Shown here piece after piece: positions 1 to 7,736 of a stretch of 64,000 nt of DNA. Below the pieces are notes generated by a model, which saw only the letters and a program-made list of their open reading frames with translations, was not told the origin of the DNA and made no database searches. Numbering within the stretch: position 1 is the first letter of the stretch; the number at the start of each line of letters is the position of its first letter. Source of the DNA: Lachnospiraceae bacterium (GTDB lineage: Bacteria; Bacillota; Clostridia; Lachnospirales; Lachnospiraceae); contig JAFLSW010000001.1 in NCBI GenBank assembly GCA_022510725.1, positions 62,001-126,000 of the forward strand, given 5' to 3'. The position numbers and the translations under genes are program-made.

Positions 1-445
1 TGGAAAAGGTAGTGCTGATGATGGTGACCATAAAGTTTAAAAAGGTCAGTGCAAATAGGAGCTTGACATCAGGGATCAGTGCAGGAGAGATCTTGACCAG
101 ACGGTCCAAGAATGCCACCACTAAAGTACAGGGGATAAACAGCGCTGCCACAATAAAGATATTGGCATACATGGTCGAATTAAAATATTTATTGGCATTT
201 TCATAATCGCCTTTGGTCAGGCTGACGGTAATAAACCGTCCGGCCATGGAGTTTAGGGCCATGGCGGCGATGTTAGCATAGCTGACAAAATCATTGGCGA
301 GAGTCATGAAACCGTATGCTTCATAATCCAGTTTGTCAATGATGATGGGAGAAAGCACAAAACTGATAGCCAGGCTGACCAGCGTGGAAATCATGCTTGC
401 TGCCATATTGATCATGATCTGTTTACTTTTACTGACTTGTTCCAT
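1..445 (-). CDS. Wzx-type polysaccharide flippase, N-terminal part (continues beyond window)
   Basis: Reading the minus strand from the ATG at 445 gives 148 residues that stay open to the window edge. The protein starts MEQVSKSKQIMINMAASM and continues with hydrophobic helices separated by short polar loops (about residues 10-37, 45-70, 92-112 and 128-148). A SLAISFVLSPIIID-like first helix followed by a long membrane domain is typical of the MATE/PST polysaccharide exporter family, which flips lipid-linked oligosaccharides across the cytoplasmic membrane. A possible ribosome-binding site (AGGGA) lies about 10 bases upstream of the start. It is transcribed divergently from the aminotransferase at 587. 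The C-terminal two thirds are not visible, so the family assignment rests on the N-terminus and the glycan context. Confidence 0.72.
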   Translation of the reverse strand, partial: MEQVSKSKQIMINMAASMISTLVSLAISFVLSPIIIDKLDYEAYGFMTLANDFVSYANIAAMALNSMAGRFITVSLTKGDYENANKYFNSTMYANIFIVAALFIPCTLVVAFLDRLVKISPALIPDVKLLFALTFLNFMVTIISTTFS

Positions 446-500
446 AAAATCTCGTCCCTGTTTAAACTCCTGTAGTATTAGATTAACCGCTTATTACCAA

Positions 501-509
501 ATTATAGCA
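501..509 (-). promoter_or_regulatory. Extended -10 element for the leftward flippase gene
   Basis: The minus strand reads TGCTATAAT here, a perfect extended -10 box (TGnTATAAT), about 55 bases upstream of the flippase start at 445. The -35 region is poor, which is common when the TG extension is present. Confidence 0.45.
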
Positions 510-522
510 TGTTAGGAAGTAT

Positions 523-551
523 TTGACTAGCAAAGTAGGCAATGGTAAAAT
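523..551 (+). promoter_or_regulatory. SigA-type promoter for the aminotransferase operon
   Basis: TTGACT at 523-528 and TAAAAT at 546-551 are separated by 17 bases, a good vegetative promoter. It ends 35 bases before the start codon at 587 and overlaps the divergent control region of the flippase gene. Confidence 0.6.
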
Positions 552-586
552 AAAAAGAAGTTTAAAGTCTGAAACGGAGAGCTGCC

Positions 587-1678
587 ATGAAGATCATGCC
601 AAACCGGATGGACCGGGGCTTTTATCAGTATCAGGAAGAATTTGAAGAAAAAGCGCTAAAGGTGCTTCGATCCGGCTGGTATGTGCTGGGAGAAGAGGTA
701 AGTGCCTTTGAAGAGGAATTTGCCGCATATACAGGGGCTAAGTTTTGTGTTGGTTTAGCAAGCGGATTAGATGCTCTCTGGCTGGCATTCCGGGCGCTTA
801 ATATCGGTTTGGGAGATGAAGTCATTGTACAGGCCAATACCTACATTGCCAGTGTCATGGGCATTACCATCAATGGCGCTCTTCCCGTATTTGTGGAACC
901 GGATGAGTATTATCAGATCGATGCGGCAAAAATAGAAGAGAAGATCACGGATCGGACCAAGGCGGTTTTGGTGGTTCATTTATATGGACAAGCTGCGGAT
1001 ATGAAGCCTGTTGTGGATCTGTGCAGAAAGTATGATCTAAAACTGATAGAGGATTGTGCCCAGTCCCATGGCGCCTGCTATGATGGAAAGATGACGGGTA
1101 CATTTGGAGATATCGGCTGCTTTTCTTTCTATCCCTCCAAAAACCTGGGAGCTTTTGGAGACGGAGGAGCCATTGTGACTGACAATGAGCAGATTGCAGC
1201 AGATATCAAGGTACTTCGCAACTATGGCAGTGAAAAACGCTATTACAATAAAATAGTGGGGACCAACTCCCGACTGGATGAATTGCAGGCAGGACTTTTG
1301 CGGGTTCGACTTTCCCACATGGATGAGATCACAAAGGAAAAACAGGCTATTGCAGCCCGCTATCTTCGTGAACTCCACAATCCTAAGATAGAGCTTCCAA
1401 AGAAGCGGGAACAGGCGGGACATGTATATCATCAATTTGTCATTCGCTGTAAAGAGCGGGATGAGCTACAAGCATATCTGAACGAGAAGGAGATCGGAAC
1501 CATTATCCATTATCCCATTCCTCCTCACTTAGCAGAGGCTTACAGGTATCTGGGTTTTCTGAAAGGAGCCTTCCCCATAACGGAGCAGTTGGCAGAGGAA
1601 GTGCTTTCTATTCCCATGTATAACGGTATGACAGAAGAAGAACAGGACTTTGTGATCAGGGCCTTAAATGAATTTTAA
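587..1678 (+). CDS. DegT/DnrJ/EryC1/StrS family sugar aminotransferase (FdtB-like)
   Basis: This 363-residue PLP-dependent enzyme belongs to the sugar aminotransferases that convert nucleotide-linked keto-sugars into amino-sugars. The fold markers are visible: a glycine/serine phosphate-binding segment near residues 56-62, the EDCAQSHG motif with Asp156 and Gln159, and SFYPSKNLGAFGDGG with Lys185 as the expected PLP Schiff-base lysine. Length is normal for the family. A GGAGAG ribosome-binding site lies 7 bases upstream of the ATG. It is followed 12 bases later by a WxcM/FdtA-like cupin, the gene pair that in other bacteria makes dTDP-3-amino-3,6-dideoxyhexoses from dTDP-4-keto-6-deoxyglucose. 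That makes a 3-amino-sugar product the best guess, but the substrate is inferred from the neighbour and not from the sequence itself. Confidence 0.85.
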   Translation: MKIMPNRMDRGFYQYQEEFEEKALKVLRSGWYVLGEEVSAFEEEFAAYTGAKFCVGLASGLDALWLAFRALNIGLGDEVIVQANTYIASVMGITINGALPVFVEPDEYYQIDAAKIEEKITDRTKAVLVVHLYGQAADMKPVVDLCRKYDLKLIEDCAQSHGACYDGKMTGTFGDIGCFSFYPSKNLGAFGDGGAIVTDNEQIAADIKVLRNYGSEKRYYNKIVGTNSRLDELQAGLLRVRLSHMDEITKEKQAIAARYLRELHNPKIELPKKREQAGHVYHQFVIRCKERDELQAYLNEKEIGTIIHYPIPPHLAEAYRYLGFLKGAFPITEQLAEEVLSIPMYNGMTEEEQDFVIRALNEF

Positions 1679-1690
1679 GAGGGATACAGA

Positions 1691-2122
1691 ATGAAACGAT
1701 TAGAGGAACAATTTCGTATCATTGAATTTAAAGAATACGGAGATGAGAGGGGCAATCTTGTAGTAGCGGAAGGCGATAATATAGATGTGCCCTTTAATAT
1801 CAAACGGGTTTTCTATATGTACGGTTCCGATGATAAGATCATCCGTGGACAGCATGCCAACCGTCGGACGGAGTTTGTGCTGATCAATGTAAGCGGTACC
1901 AGCAAGGTAAAGATGGACAACGGCCATGAGACCAAGGTCGTGGAGTTAAATAAGCCTCGTATGGGCCTGTATATAGAGACTATGGTATGGAAGGATATGT
2001 ATGATTTCTCCGAGGATTCCGTCCTGTTGGTGTTGGCCAGCGAGCATTATGACGGAGAGGAATACATTAGGGATTACGACGCATTTCTAAAAGAAGTCAG
2101 AGGGAACGAAAAAGATGAGTAA
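1691..2122 (+). CDS. WxcM/FdtA-like cupin, probable dTDP-4-keto-6-deoxyhexose ketoisomerase
   Basis: A 143-residue single-domain cupin of the WxcM-like family (FdtA, QdtA, WxcM), which shift the keto group of dTDP-4-keto-6-deoxyglucose from C4 to C3 before transamination. The characteristic strand is RGQHANRRTEFV (residues 52-63). Characterised FdtA/QdtA enzymes carry His-x-His at this spot, whereas this protein has His55 but Asn57, so the isomerase assignment is less certain than the fold. It sits between the aminotransferase and a GT2 whose start overlaps its end by 8 bases, so the three genes are translationally coupled. It could instead be a binding or epimerase variant, or a fused-type acyltransferase partner. 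Confidence 0.7.
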   Translation: MKRLEEQFRIIEFKEYGDERGNLVVAEGDNIDVPFNIKRVFYMYGSDDKIIRGQHANRRTEFVLINVSGTSKVKMDNGHETKVVELNKPRMGLYIETMVWKDMYDFSEDSVLLVLASEHYDGEEYIRDYDAFLKEVRGNEKDE

Positions 2123-3050
2123 GATTTCTATTGTGGTGCCGGTTTATTACAATGCCGACACCCTCATGCTGTTATACGAAGACATGAAACAAAAGATCCT
2201 GGGAAAACTGGGAGATTATGAACTGGTATTTGTGGATGACGGTTCCGGCGATGATTCCTGGGAGATCATGAATCAGATCAAAGAGATGGACGGTCATACC
2301 AAATGTGTGAAGCTGTCCCGGAATTTCGGAGAGCATGCCGCTCTTTTAGCAGGGCTTTCTGTCTGCACGGGAGATTGTGCCGTGACCAAACAGGCGGATC
2401 TGCAGGAGGACAGCGAGATCATTCTGGAAATGTATGAAAGCTGGAAAAAAGGCAATAAGGTAGTCCTGGCAGTTCGCTCCGAACGGGATGAAAACCCTGT
2501 CAAAAAGTTTTTTGCCCATCTGTACTATGTGATGGTTCACAAATTTGTCAATGAAAAAATGCCCATTGGAGGATGTGACTGTTATCTGCTGGACAGACAG
2601 GTCATTCAAGTGCTGGAGCTTTTGGATGAAAAGAATTCCTCCCTGACACTGCAGGTGTTGTGGTCGGGCTTTAAAACGGATCATGTGTATTTCCACAGAA
2701 GAGACAGAGAGGTGGGTAAATCCCGCTGGACTTTGTCCAAAAAGATCAAGCTTGCCATGGATTCCATGCTTAGTTTTTCTTACTTCCCCATTCGATGCAT
2801 GTCTACCCTGGGGGTGGTATTTTTTGTGGGATCCATCTTAATGGCCATAGAAGTGATCATAGAAAAAATCGCAGTAGGAACGCCCATTCTGGGATGGGCG
2901 TCATTGATGTGCGTTGTGCTGTTTTCATTTGGATGCATGATGCTGATGCTTGGCATCTTAGGCGAGTATGTCTGGAGGGCATTGGATGCCTCCCGCAATA
3001 GACCGCCTTATCTCATTGATGAGATACAGGAAAAAGATGATCGATCATAA
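2115..3050 (+). CDS. Family 2 glycosyltransferase with two C-terminal membrane helices (DPM1/GtrB-like)
   Basis: A 311-residue inverting GT-A enzyme. The N-terminus has the nucleotide-sugar motif VFVDDGSGDDSW (about residues 38-49) and a later KQADLQED segment equivalent to the metal-binding Asp-x-Asp region. Two hydrophobic helices near residues 230-255 and 265-290 anchor it in the membrane. This architecture is that of enzymes that charge undecaprenyl phosphate with a sugar (GtrB, ArnC, YkcC-like). Its start overlaps the cupin gene. Its stop overlaps by 6 bases the stop of the convergent DUF212 gene. A role in attaching the amino-sugar made upstream to a lipid carrier is plausible inference. 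Confidence 0.82.
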   Translation: MSKISIVVPVYYNADTLMLLYEDMKQKILGKLGDYELVFVDDGSGDDSWEIMNQIKEMDGHTKCVKLSRNFGEHAALLAGLSVCTGDCAVTKQADLQEDSEIILEMYESWKKGNKVVLAVRSERDENPVKKFFAHLYYVMVHKFVNEKMPIGGCDCYLLDRQVIQVLELLDEKNSSLTLQVLWSGFKTDHVYFHRRDREVGKSRWTLSKKIKLAMDSMLSFSYFPIRCMSTLGVVFFVGSILMAIEVIIEKIAVGTPILGWASLMCVVLFSFGCMMLMLGILGEYVWRALDASRNRPPYLIDEIQEKDDRS

Positions 3051-3512
3051 AGTCAGGTTGTAATAAGCAATTGCAATAATGATTCCTAACAGTGCGCCGA
3101 TCAGGATCTGCAAAGGCGTGTGGCCTACAAATTCTTTTAAATGCTCTATCGGGTGCTTGCCGTCCCATCTTCCCATTTCTTTAAATAACTGCATCATATC
3201 GTTTAATACCATTGCCTGTTTTCCCGTTTCCAAACGGACGCCCATGGCATCGTTCATCACGACAATGGCAAAAAAGGCTGCCATGGCAAAGGGAAAACCG
3301 CTAAAGCCCTCGTTTAAGCCTACGGATGTGGCAAGAGCGCATACAGTGGCAGAATGGGAACTGGGCATACCGCCGTTTCCGATCATTCGTTCCAATACCA
3401 ATTCCTTATTTACAATACAATAGATGATAGTTTTTAAAAGTTGCGCCACGAACCAGCCTAAGGCTGCACTGACAAACATAGGATTTGTAAAGATTTCTTT
3501 TAATGTGTTCAT
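3045..3512 (-). CDS. DUF212 / divergent PAP2-family membrane protein (YuiD-like)
   Basis: A small membrane protein of 155 residues when started at the ATG at 3512, which has AAGGAA 6 bases upstream; a 15-residue upstream extension lacks such a site. It contains the signature NGGMPSSHSATVCALA, related to the phosphatase motif of PAP2 phosphatases, and VMNDAMGVRLETGKQA, typical of the DUF212 (acidPPc-like) family. About four hydrophobic helices are visible. Family members are widespread in Firmicutes and their function is unsettled; a lipid-pyrophosphate phosphatase role is only suggested by the motif. Transcription is convergent with the GT2 at 2115-3050. Confidence 0.8.
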   Translation of the reverse strand: MNTLKEIFTNPMFVSAALGWFVAQLLKTIIYCIVNKELVLERMIGNGGMPSSHSATVCALATSVGLNEGFSGFPFAMAAFFAIVVMNDAMGVRLETGKQAMVLNDMMQLFKEMGRWDGKHPIEHLKEFVGHTPLQILIGALLGIIIAIAYYNLTL

Positions 3513-3611
3513 AGTATTCCTTTTTACATTGCGTATTTTTATGGATAGATAAGCCAAATGAATTATTCCGTTAGCAAATATTATAGACCATGTTTCTCAG
3601 ATTATCAAGAT

Positions 3612-4451
3612 TTACCACTTTTTTCGATAATGACTTGGGGGCATGGACTCATATTTTACAAATACCTTCGTAAAATAATTGATATCGGAAATGCCGCAGG
3701 AAGCGGCAATGGAGCCAATGGGCTGATCTGTAAACCGCAAAAGCTTTTTTGCCTCGTTGATCCTTTTCCCATTTAAATAATTCCCAATGGTCACACCGTT
3801 TATTCTCTTAAACTCCCGGGAAAGGTGAAACTTGCTGATAAAAAAATGATCTGACAAGAAATCCAGGGAAATATTATCCGAAAAATGTTCCTCTATGTAG
3901 GAACGCACCAGTTCCATTTTTTTGTAGATGCTGTCCCCGTTCTTGTCGGTTTCGGAACCGGCATTTAGATAGCAGGAGGTAACGATGTCGGTCAGATATT
4001 TGTGGCAGAGCTGTTCATAAAAAGCATTTTTATCGGATTGTGCTGTAAATAAGGCTTCCAGAGCATTGGTAAAAGGAGAGAGGTCGGAAGGGTGGAATAA
4101 GAGTTCTCCCCCTTGCTCCAAATAGTGGCGATAAAGCTCTGCGGCTTCTTTGCCGTAAAAATGGACCCAGGAAAGAGTCCAGGGATCTTCCTTGCTGCTT
4201 TCATGGGCATACTCTTCCAGGCAGTTGATAAAAATACAATCGCCGGTGCCGATATGATAAACCTTTCCCTGGCAAGTCAGGGTACCGCTGCCTTTTATGA
4301 CCACAAAGAAAAGCAAAGAAGCCAGATCATCCCGACGGCTGACATGAGGCTCGATACTTTGCAAAGAACCGGTCTCCTGCACATACAGATAATGGCTCTT
4401 TGCATATGAGGATGGAGTTGCAATAATACGATTTGAATGATGATTTTCCAT
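3612..4451 (-). CDS. AraC-family transcriptional regulator
   Basis: A 279-residue regulator with an N-terminal cupin-like sensing arm (about residues 15-150; segment GSGTLTCQGKVYHIGTGDC) and a C-terminal double helix-turn-helix (about residues 180-279). The last 45 residues carry the AraC signature, with IGSIAASCGISDINYFTKVF followed by SMPPSHYRK. The ATG at 4451 is chosen because GGAGG lies 6 bases upstream; a start 6 codons earlier has no comparable site. It is divergent from the gmd operon with about 155 bases between them, the usual arrangement for a local regulator, so it may respond to a sugar and control the GDP-fucose genes. That target is inference. Confidence 0.85.
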   Translation of the reverse strand: MENHHSNRIIATPSSYAKSHYLYVQETGSLQSIEPHVSRRDDLASLLFFVVIKGSGTLTCQGKVYHIGTGDCIFINCLEEYAHESSKEDPWTLSWVHFYGKEAAELYRHYLEQGGELLFHPSDLSPFTNALEALFTAQSDKNAFYEQLCHKYLTDIVTSCYLNAGSETDKNGDSIYKKMELVRSYIEEHFSDNISLDFLSDHFFISKFHLSREFKRINGVTIGNYLNGKRINEAKKLLRFTDQPIGSIAASCGISDINYFTKVFVKYESMPPSHYRKKW

Positions 4452-4607
4452 AAAACCTCCATAAAACAAGGGATTTTCAAAAAATATGTTATAGCAATAT
4501 TTTACTATTTATAAGCAAAATTGTCCATTGTATTTGTAGTATGACAGGTGTAAATTTAGATAGAATTGTAAATATTTAGAAAATAAATTCAGAAAAGGAA
4601 AGAAAAA

Positions 4608-5675
4608 ATGAAGAATGTAGCATTGATCACAGGAATTACAGGTCAGGACGGCTCCTATCTGGCAGAGTTTTTGCTGGAAAAAGGGTATGAGGTCCATGGA
4701 CTGATGAGAAGACACAGCATTACCAATACGGAGCGGATCGACCATCTGATCGAATCCTCCTATTACAAGGTAAAGTTCTTTCTGCATTTTGCGGATGTAA
4801 CCGATTCCAGTAATCTGATGAGACTGATCGGTGAGATCAAGCCCACGGAAGTATATAACCTGGCGGCACAGTCTCATGTGGGCATTTCCTTTGAGGTACC
4901 GGAATATACGGCAGAAGCTACCGGCGTCAGCACCTTGAAGCTGCTGGAGGCTATCCGGGTAAACGGCGGGAACTGCCGGTATTATCAGGCATCTACCTCC
5001 GAGCTGTTTGGGGGCATACCGGAAACGGCGCCTCAGAGCGAGACCACTCCCTTTTATCCCAAAAGTCCATATGGCGTAGCAAAGCTGTATTCCTACTGGA
5101 TCACTGTAAATTATAGAGAATCTTATAATATGTTTGCCTGCAACGGCATTCTGTTTAACCATGAGTCTCCCAGAAGGGGAGAGAATTTTGTAACCCGTAA
5201 GATCACCCTTGCCATTGCCAATATCATGGCAGGAAAGCAGGACAAGCTTTCCTTAGGCAATATGGATGCCAAAAGGGACTGGGGCTTTGCGGGAGATTAT
5301 GTAGAAGGCATGTGGATGATCCTGCAAAATGAAAAGCCGGGAGACTATGTGCTGGCTACCAACGAGACCCATACGGTGCGCCAGTTTGTAGAAGCGGCAT
5401 TTTCCCGGTTGGGAATCACCATTCGTTGGGAAGGAAAAGGCGTAGATGAAAAAGGTTATGATGACAAAACGGGAAGATTGTTGGTGGATGTCAATCCTGA
5501 ATTCTATCGCCCTGCGGAAGTGGAATTCCTTTGGGGAGATCCTTCCAAGGCGGAGAAAGAACTGGGCTGGAAACGAAAAGTAGATTTTGAGGCACTGGTT
5601 GCCATGATGATGGATGCAGACATGAAAGCCATTGCGGGACAAAGCTGCGAAGAATATAAAAAGACACAGGACTGA
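4608..5675 (+). CDS. gmd: GDP-mannose 4,6-dehydratase
   Basis: A 355-residue extended short-chain dehydrogenase that converts GDP-D-mannose into GDP-4-keto-6-deoxy-D-mannose, the first step to GDP-L-fucose. Diagnostic features are the N-terminal nucleotide-binding motif [15 protein letters not shown], the catalytic Tyr155-x3-Lys159 in SPYGVAKLY, and [16 protein letters not shown], the classic Gmd segment. Length is normal. AAGGAAAG lies 8 bases upstream of the ATG. It is the first gene of a four-gene operon with fcl, manC and a manC/manA fusion that together cover fructose-6-phosphate to GDP-L-fucose except for phosphomannomutase. No clear vegetative promoter was found between it and the divergent AraC gene, consistent with activator dependence. 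Confidence 0.96.
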   Translation: MKNVALITGITGQDGSYLAEFLLEKGYEVHGLMRRHSITNTERIDHLIESSYYKVKFFLHFADVTDSSNLMRLIGEIKPTEVYNLAAQSHVGISFEVPEYTAEATGVSTLKLLEAIRVNGGNCRYYQASTSELFGGIPETAPQSETTPFYPKSPYGVAKLYSYWITVNYRESYNMFACNGILFNHESPRRGENFVTRKITLAIANIMAGKQDKLSLGNMDAKRDWGFAGDYVEGMWMILQNEKPGDYVLATNETHTVRQFVEAAFSRLGITIRWEGKGVDEKGYDDKTGRLLVDVNPEFYRPAEVEFLWGDPSKAEKELGWKRKVDFEALVAMMMDADMKAIAGQSCEEYKKTQD

Positions 5676-5692
5676 CAGAGGGAAGGATAGAA

Positions 5693-6637
5693 ATGATGAA
5701 TAAAACGGATAAGATCTATGTGGCAGGCCACAGAGGGTTGGTCGGAAGCGCCATTGTCAGGAATCTGCAGGCAAAGGGCTATGAAAATGTGATCGGAAGA
5801 ACTCATAAAGAACTGGATCTAAAAGATCAGGCGGCGGTAAGAGCCTTCTTTGAAGAAGAAAGACCGGATGTGGTGGTCCTTGCAGCAGCAAAGGTAGGCG
5901 GCATTCATGCCAATGAGTCGGCTCCCGCAGAGTTTGCTTATGAAAACTTGCAGATCCAGTGTAATGTGATCCAGTGCTGTCATGAGTTTTCCGTAAAGAA
6001 ACTGCTGTTTTTGGGAAGTACCTGCATCTACCCCAAGATGGCTCCTCAGCCTATTCCCGAGGATGCTCTTTTAACGGGTCCTCTGGAAGTGACTAATGAG
6101 GCTTATGCCATTGCCAAGATCGCAGGTTTAAAAATGTGTCAGTTTTATAAAAAGCAGTACGGAGATGATTTTATCAGCTGTATGCCCACCAATCTGTACG
6201 GACCCCATGACAACTATGATCTGAACGGCTCCCATGTTATGCCGGCTATGATCCGCAAATTCCATGAGGCAAAGGAAAGCGGTGCCCCTTTTGTGGAATT
6301 ATGGGGAACGGGAACGCCCTTAAGAGAGTTTTTATATGTGGATGATATGGCCGATGCCTGTGTATTTCTGCTGGAAAATTACAGCGGAGAGCAGCATGTC
6401 AATATCGGAACGGGGAAAGAGGTTACCATTAAGCAGTTGGCAGAAACGGTCAAGGACTGCGTAGGATATGAAGGCGAGATCAAATGGAATAGGGATATGC
6501 CCGACGGAACCCCCAGGAAGCTGACGGATGTAAGCAAGCTTCATGAGCTTGGATGGCGTCATAAGGTGGACCTTTTAGAAGGGGTACAGCTGGCCTATGA
6601 CTGGTTCCGGGAAAATGTAGATACAGCAAGAAAGTGA
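5693..6637 (+). CDS. fcl: GDP-L-fucose synthase (epimerase/reductase)
   Basis: A 314-residue extended SDR enzyme that epimerises GDP-4-keto-6-deoxymannose at C3 and C5 and reduces it with NADPH to GDP-L-fucose. The N-terminal motif is [14 protein letters not shown], the catalytic pair is Tyr138-x3-Lys142 (YAIAK), and the family segment [20 protein letters not shown] is present. It begins 17 bases after gmd, preceded by a GGAAGG site. Two adjacent Met codons are possible starts; the first is given. The gene order gmd-fcl is conserved in many capsule loci, which supports the call. Confidence 0.95.
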   Translation: MMNKTDKIYVAGHRGLVGSAIVRNLQAKGYENVIGRTHKELDLKDQAAVRAFFEEERPDVVVLAAAKVGGIHANESAPAEFAYENLQIQCNVIQCCHEFSVKKLLFLGSTCIYPKMAPQPIPEDALLTGPLEVTNEAYAIAKIAGLKMCQFYKKQYGDDFISCMPTNLYGPHDNYDLNGSHVMPAMIRKFHEAKESGAPFVELWGTGTPLREFLYVDDMADACVFLLENYSGEQHVNIGTGKEVTIKQLAETVKDCVGYEGEIKWNRDMPDGTPRKLTDVSKLHELGWRHKVDLLEGVQLAYDWFRENVDTARK

Positions 6638-6644
6638 GAAAAGT

Positions 6645-7736
6645 ATGAAACGATACGGCGTGATCATGGCAGGGGGTAACGGCAGCCGCTTCTGGCCTCT
6701 TGGCAGAAAAGAAAGACCCAAGCAGCTTTTAAATCTAAGCGGAAAAGATCTGATGATCAATGAAACCTTAAAACGCCTTTCTTTCTGCATTGAAAAAGAA
6801 AATCTGATGATCGTGACCAATGTTTCTCAAGCTTCCTTAATGGAAGAGGAAACGAAGGAATGGGTAAAAAAAGAAAATATCCTGTCGGAACCGGCAGCAA
6901 GGAATACGGCTGCCTGTATCGGTTATGCCGCCATGGAGATTTTGCGCAAGCATGGGGACGGTATTATGTGTATTCTTCCTTCCGACCAGTTTGTAAAGGA
7001 TGAGGAAGAATTTGTCCGGGTCATGGAAGCAGCGATCGTAACAGCCGAGGAGACAGATGGATTGGTTACCATTGGAATCTGTCCTACCTTCCCTGCCACC
7101 GGTTATGGATATATCAAAAGCAAAGAGGGAAGCCGGACGCCCATAGGCGATAAAAACATGAAAAACTATTCCATAGTGGAAGAGTTTGTCGAAAAACCGG
7201 ATAAAGAAACGGCTCAAATATATCTGGAAAAAGGCGGATACCTTTGGAACAGCGGCATGTTTGTGTGGAAAGCGTCCACTATCTTATCTTATATGGAGCG
7301 GCTTTTGCCGGATGTTTATTCCTGTCTGCAGGAAATCGGTAAGGATATGGGGACGGATCGGGAACAGGAAACCATAGAACGGGTTTATCCGGCCATACCT
7401 AAGATTTCCATTGATTACGGCATCATGGAACGGGCAGATCATGTGCTGGTCATCCCTGCAGAATTCGGATGGAATGATATCGGCAGTCTGGATATGCTGA
7501 CGCTGATGAAGGAAGCGGATGAAAAGGGAAATGTATCCTATGGGGAAACAGTTTTTGAAGATTGTGAGGGCAGTATCCTGTATGCAGCGGATAAGCTGGT
7601 GGCGGCAGTGGGCATGAAGGATGTGATCGTAGTCCAGACAAAGGATGCGGTATTAGTGTGTCCCAAGGATAAGGCGCAGGATGTAAAAAAACTGACGGAA
7701 CGATTGGAAGCAACAGGAAAGGAACGGTATCTTTAA
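6645..7736 (+). CDS. manC: Mannose-1-phosphate guanylyltransferase
   Basis: A 363-residue nucleotidyltransferase that makes GDP-mannose from GTP and mannose-1-phosphate. All catalytic signatures are intact: GGNGSRFWPLGRKERPKQ at the N-terminus (GTP binding), LPSDQFV, the FVEKPD motif with its lysine near residue 182, LWNSGMFVWK, SIDYGIMER, and GWNDIGSLD. It lacks the C-terminal cupin/isomerase domain found in the longer bifunctional ManC. That activity is on the next gene, which begins at the base after this stop codon (TAA immediately followed by ATG). The intact enzyme next to a degenerate copy suggests a division of labour. Confidence 0.94.
   Translation: MKRYGVIMAGGNGSRFWPLGRKERPKQLLNLSGKDLMINETLKRLSFCIEKENLMIVTNVSQASLMEEETKEWVKKENILSEPAARNTAACIGYAAMEILRKHGDGIMCILPSDQFVKDEEEFVRVMEAAIVTAEETDGLVTIGICPTFPATGYGYIKSKEGSRTPIGDKNMKNYSIVEEFVEKPDKETAQIYLEKGGYLWNSGMFVWKASTILSYMERLLPDVYSCLQEIGKDMGTDREQETIERVYPAIPKISIDYGIMERADHVLVIPAEFGWNDIGSLDMLTLMKEADEKGNVSYGETVFEDCEGSILYAADKLVAAVGMKDVIVVQTKDAVLVCPKDKAQDVKKLTERLEATGKERYL

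Noticed and set aside
4452..4607. TTGTAG/TAGAAT boxes as a promoter for gmd
   Set aside because: The boxes are weak and spacing does not fit; reported only as absence of a clear promoter.
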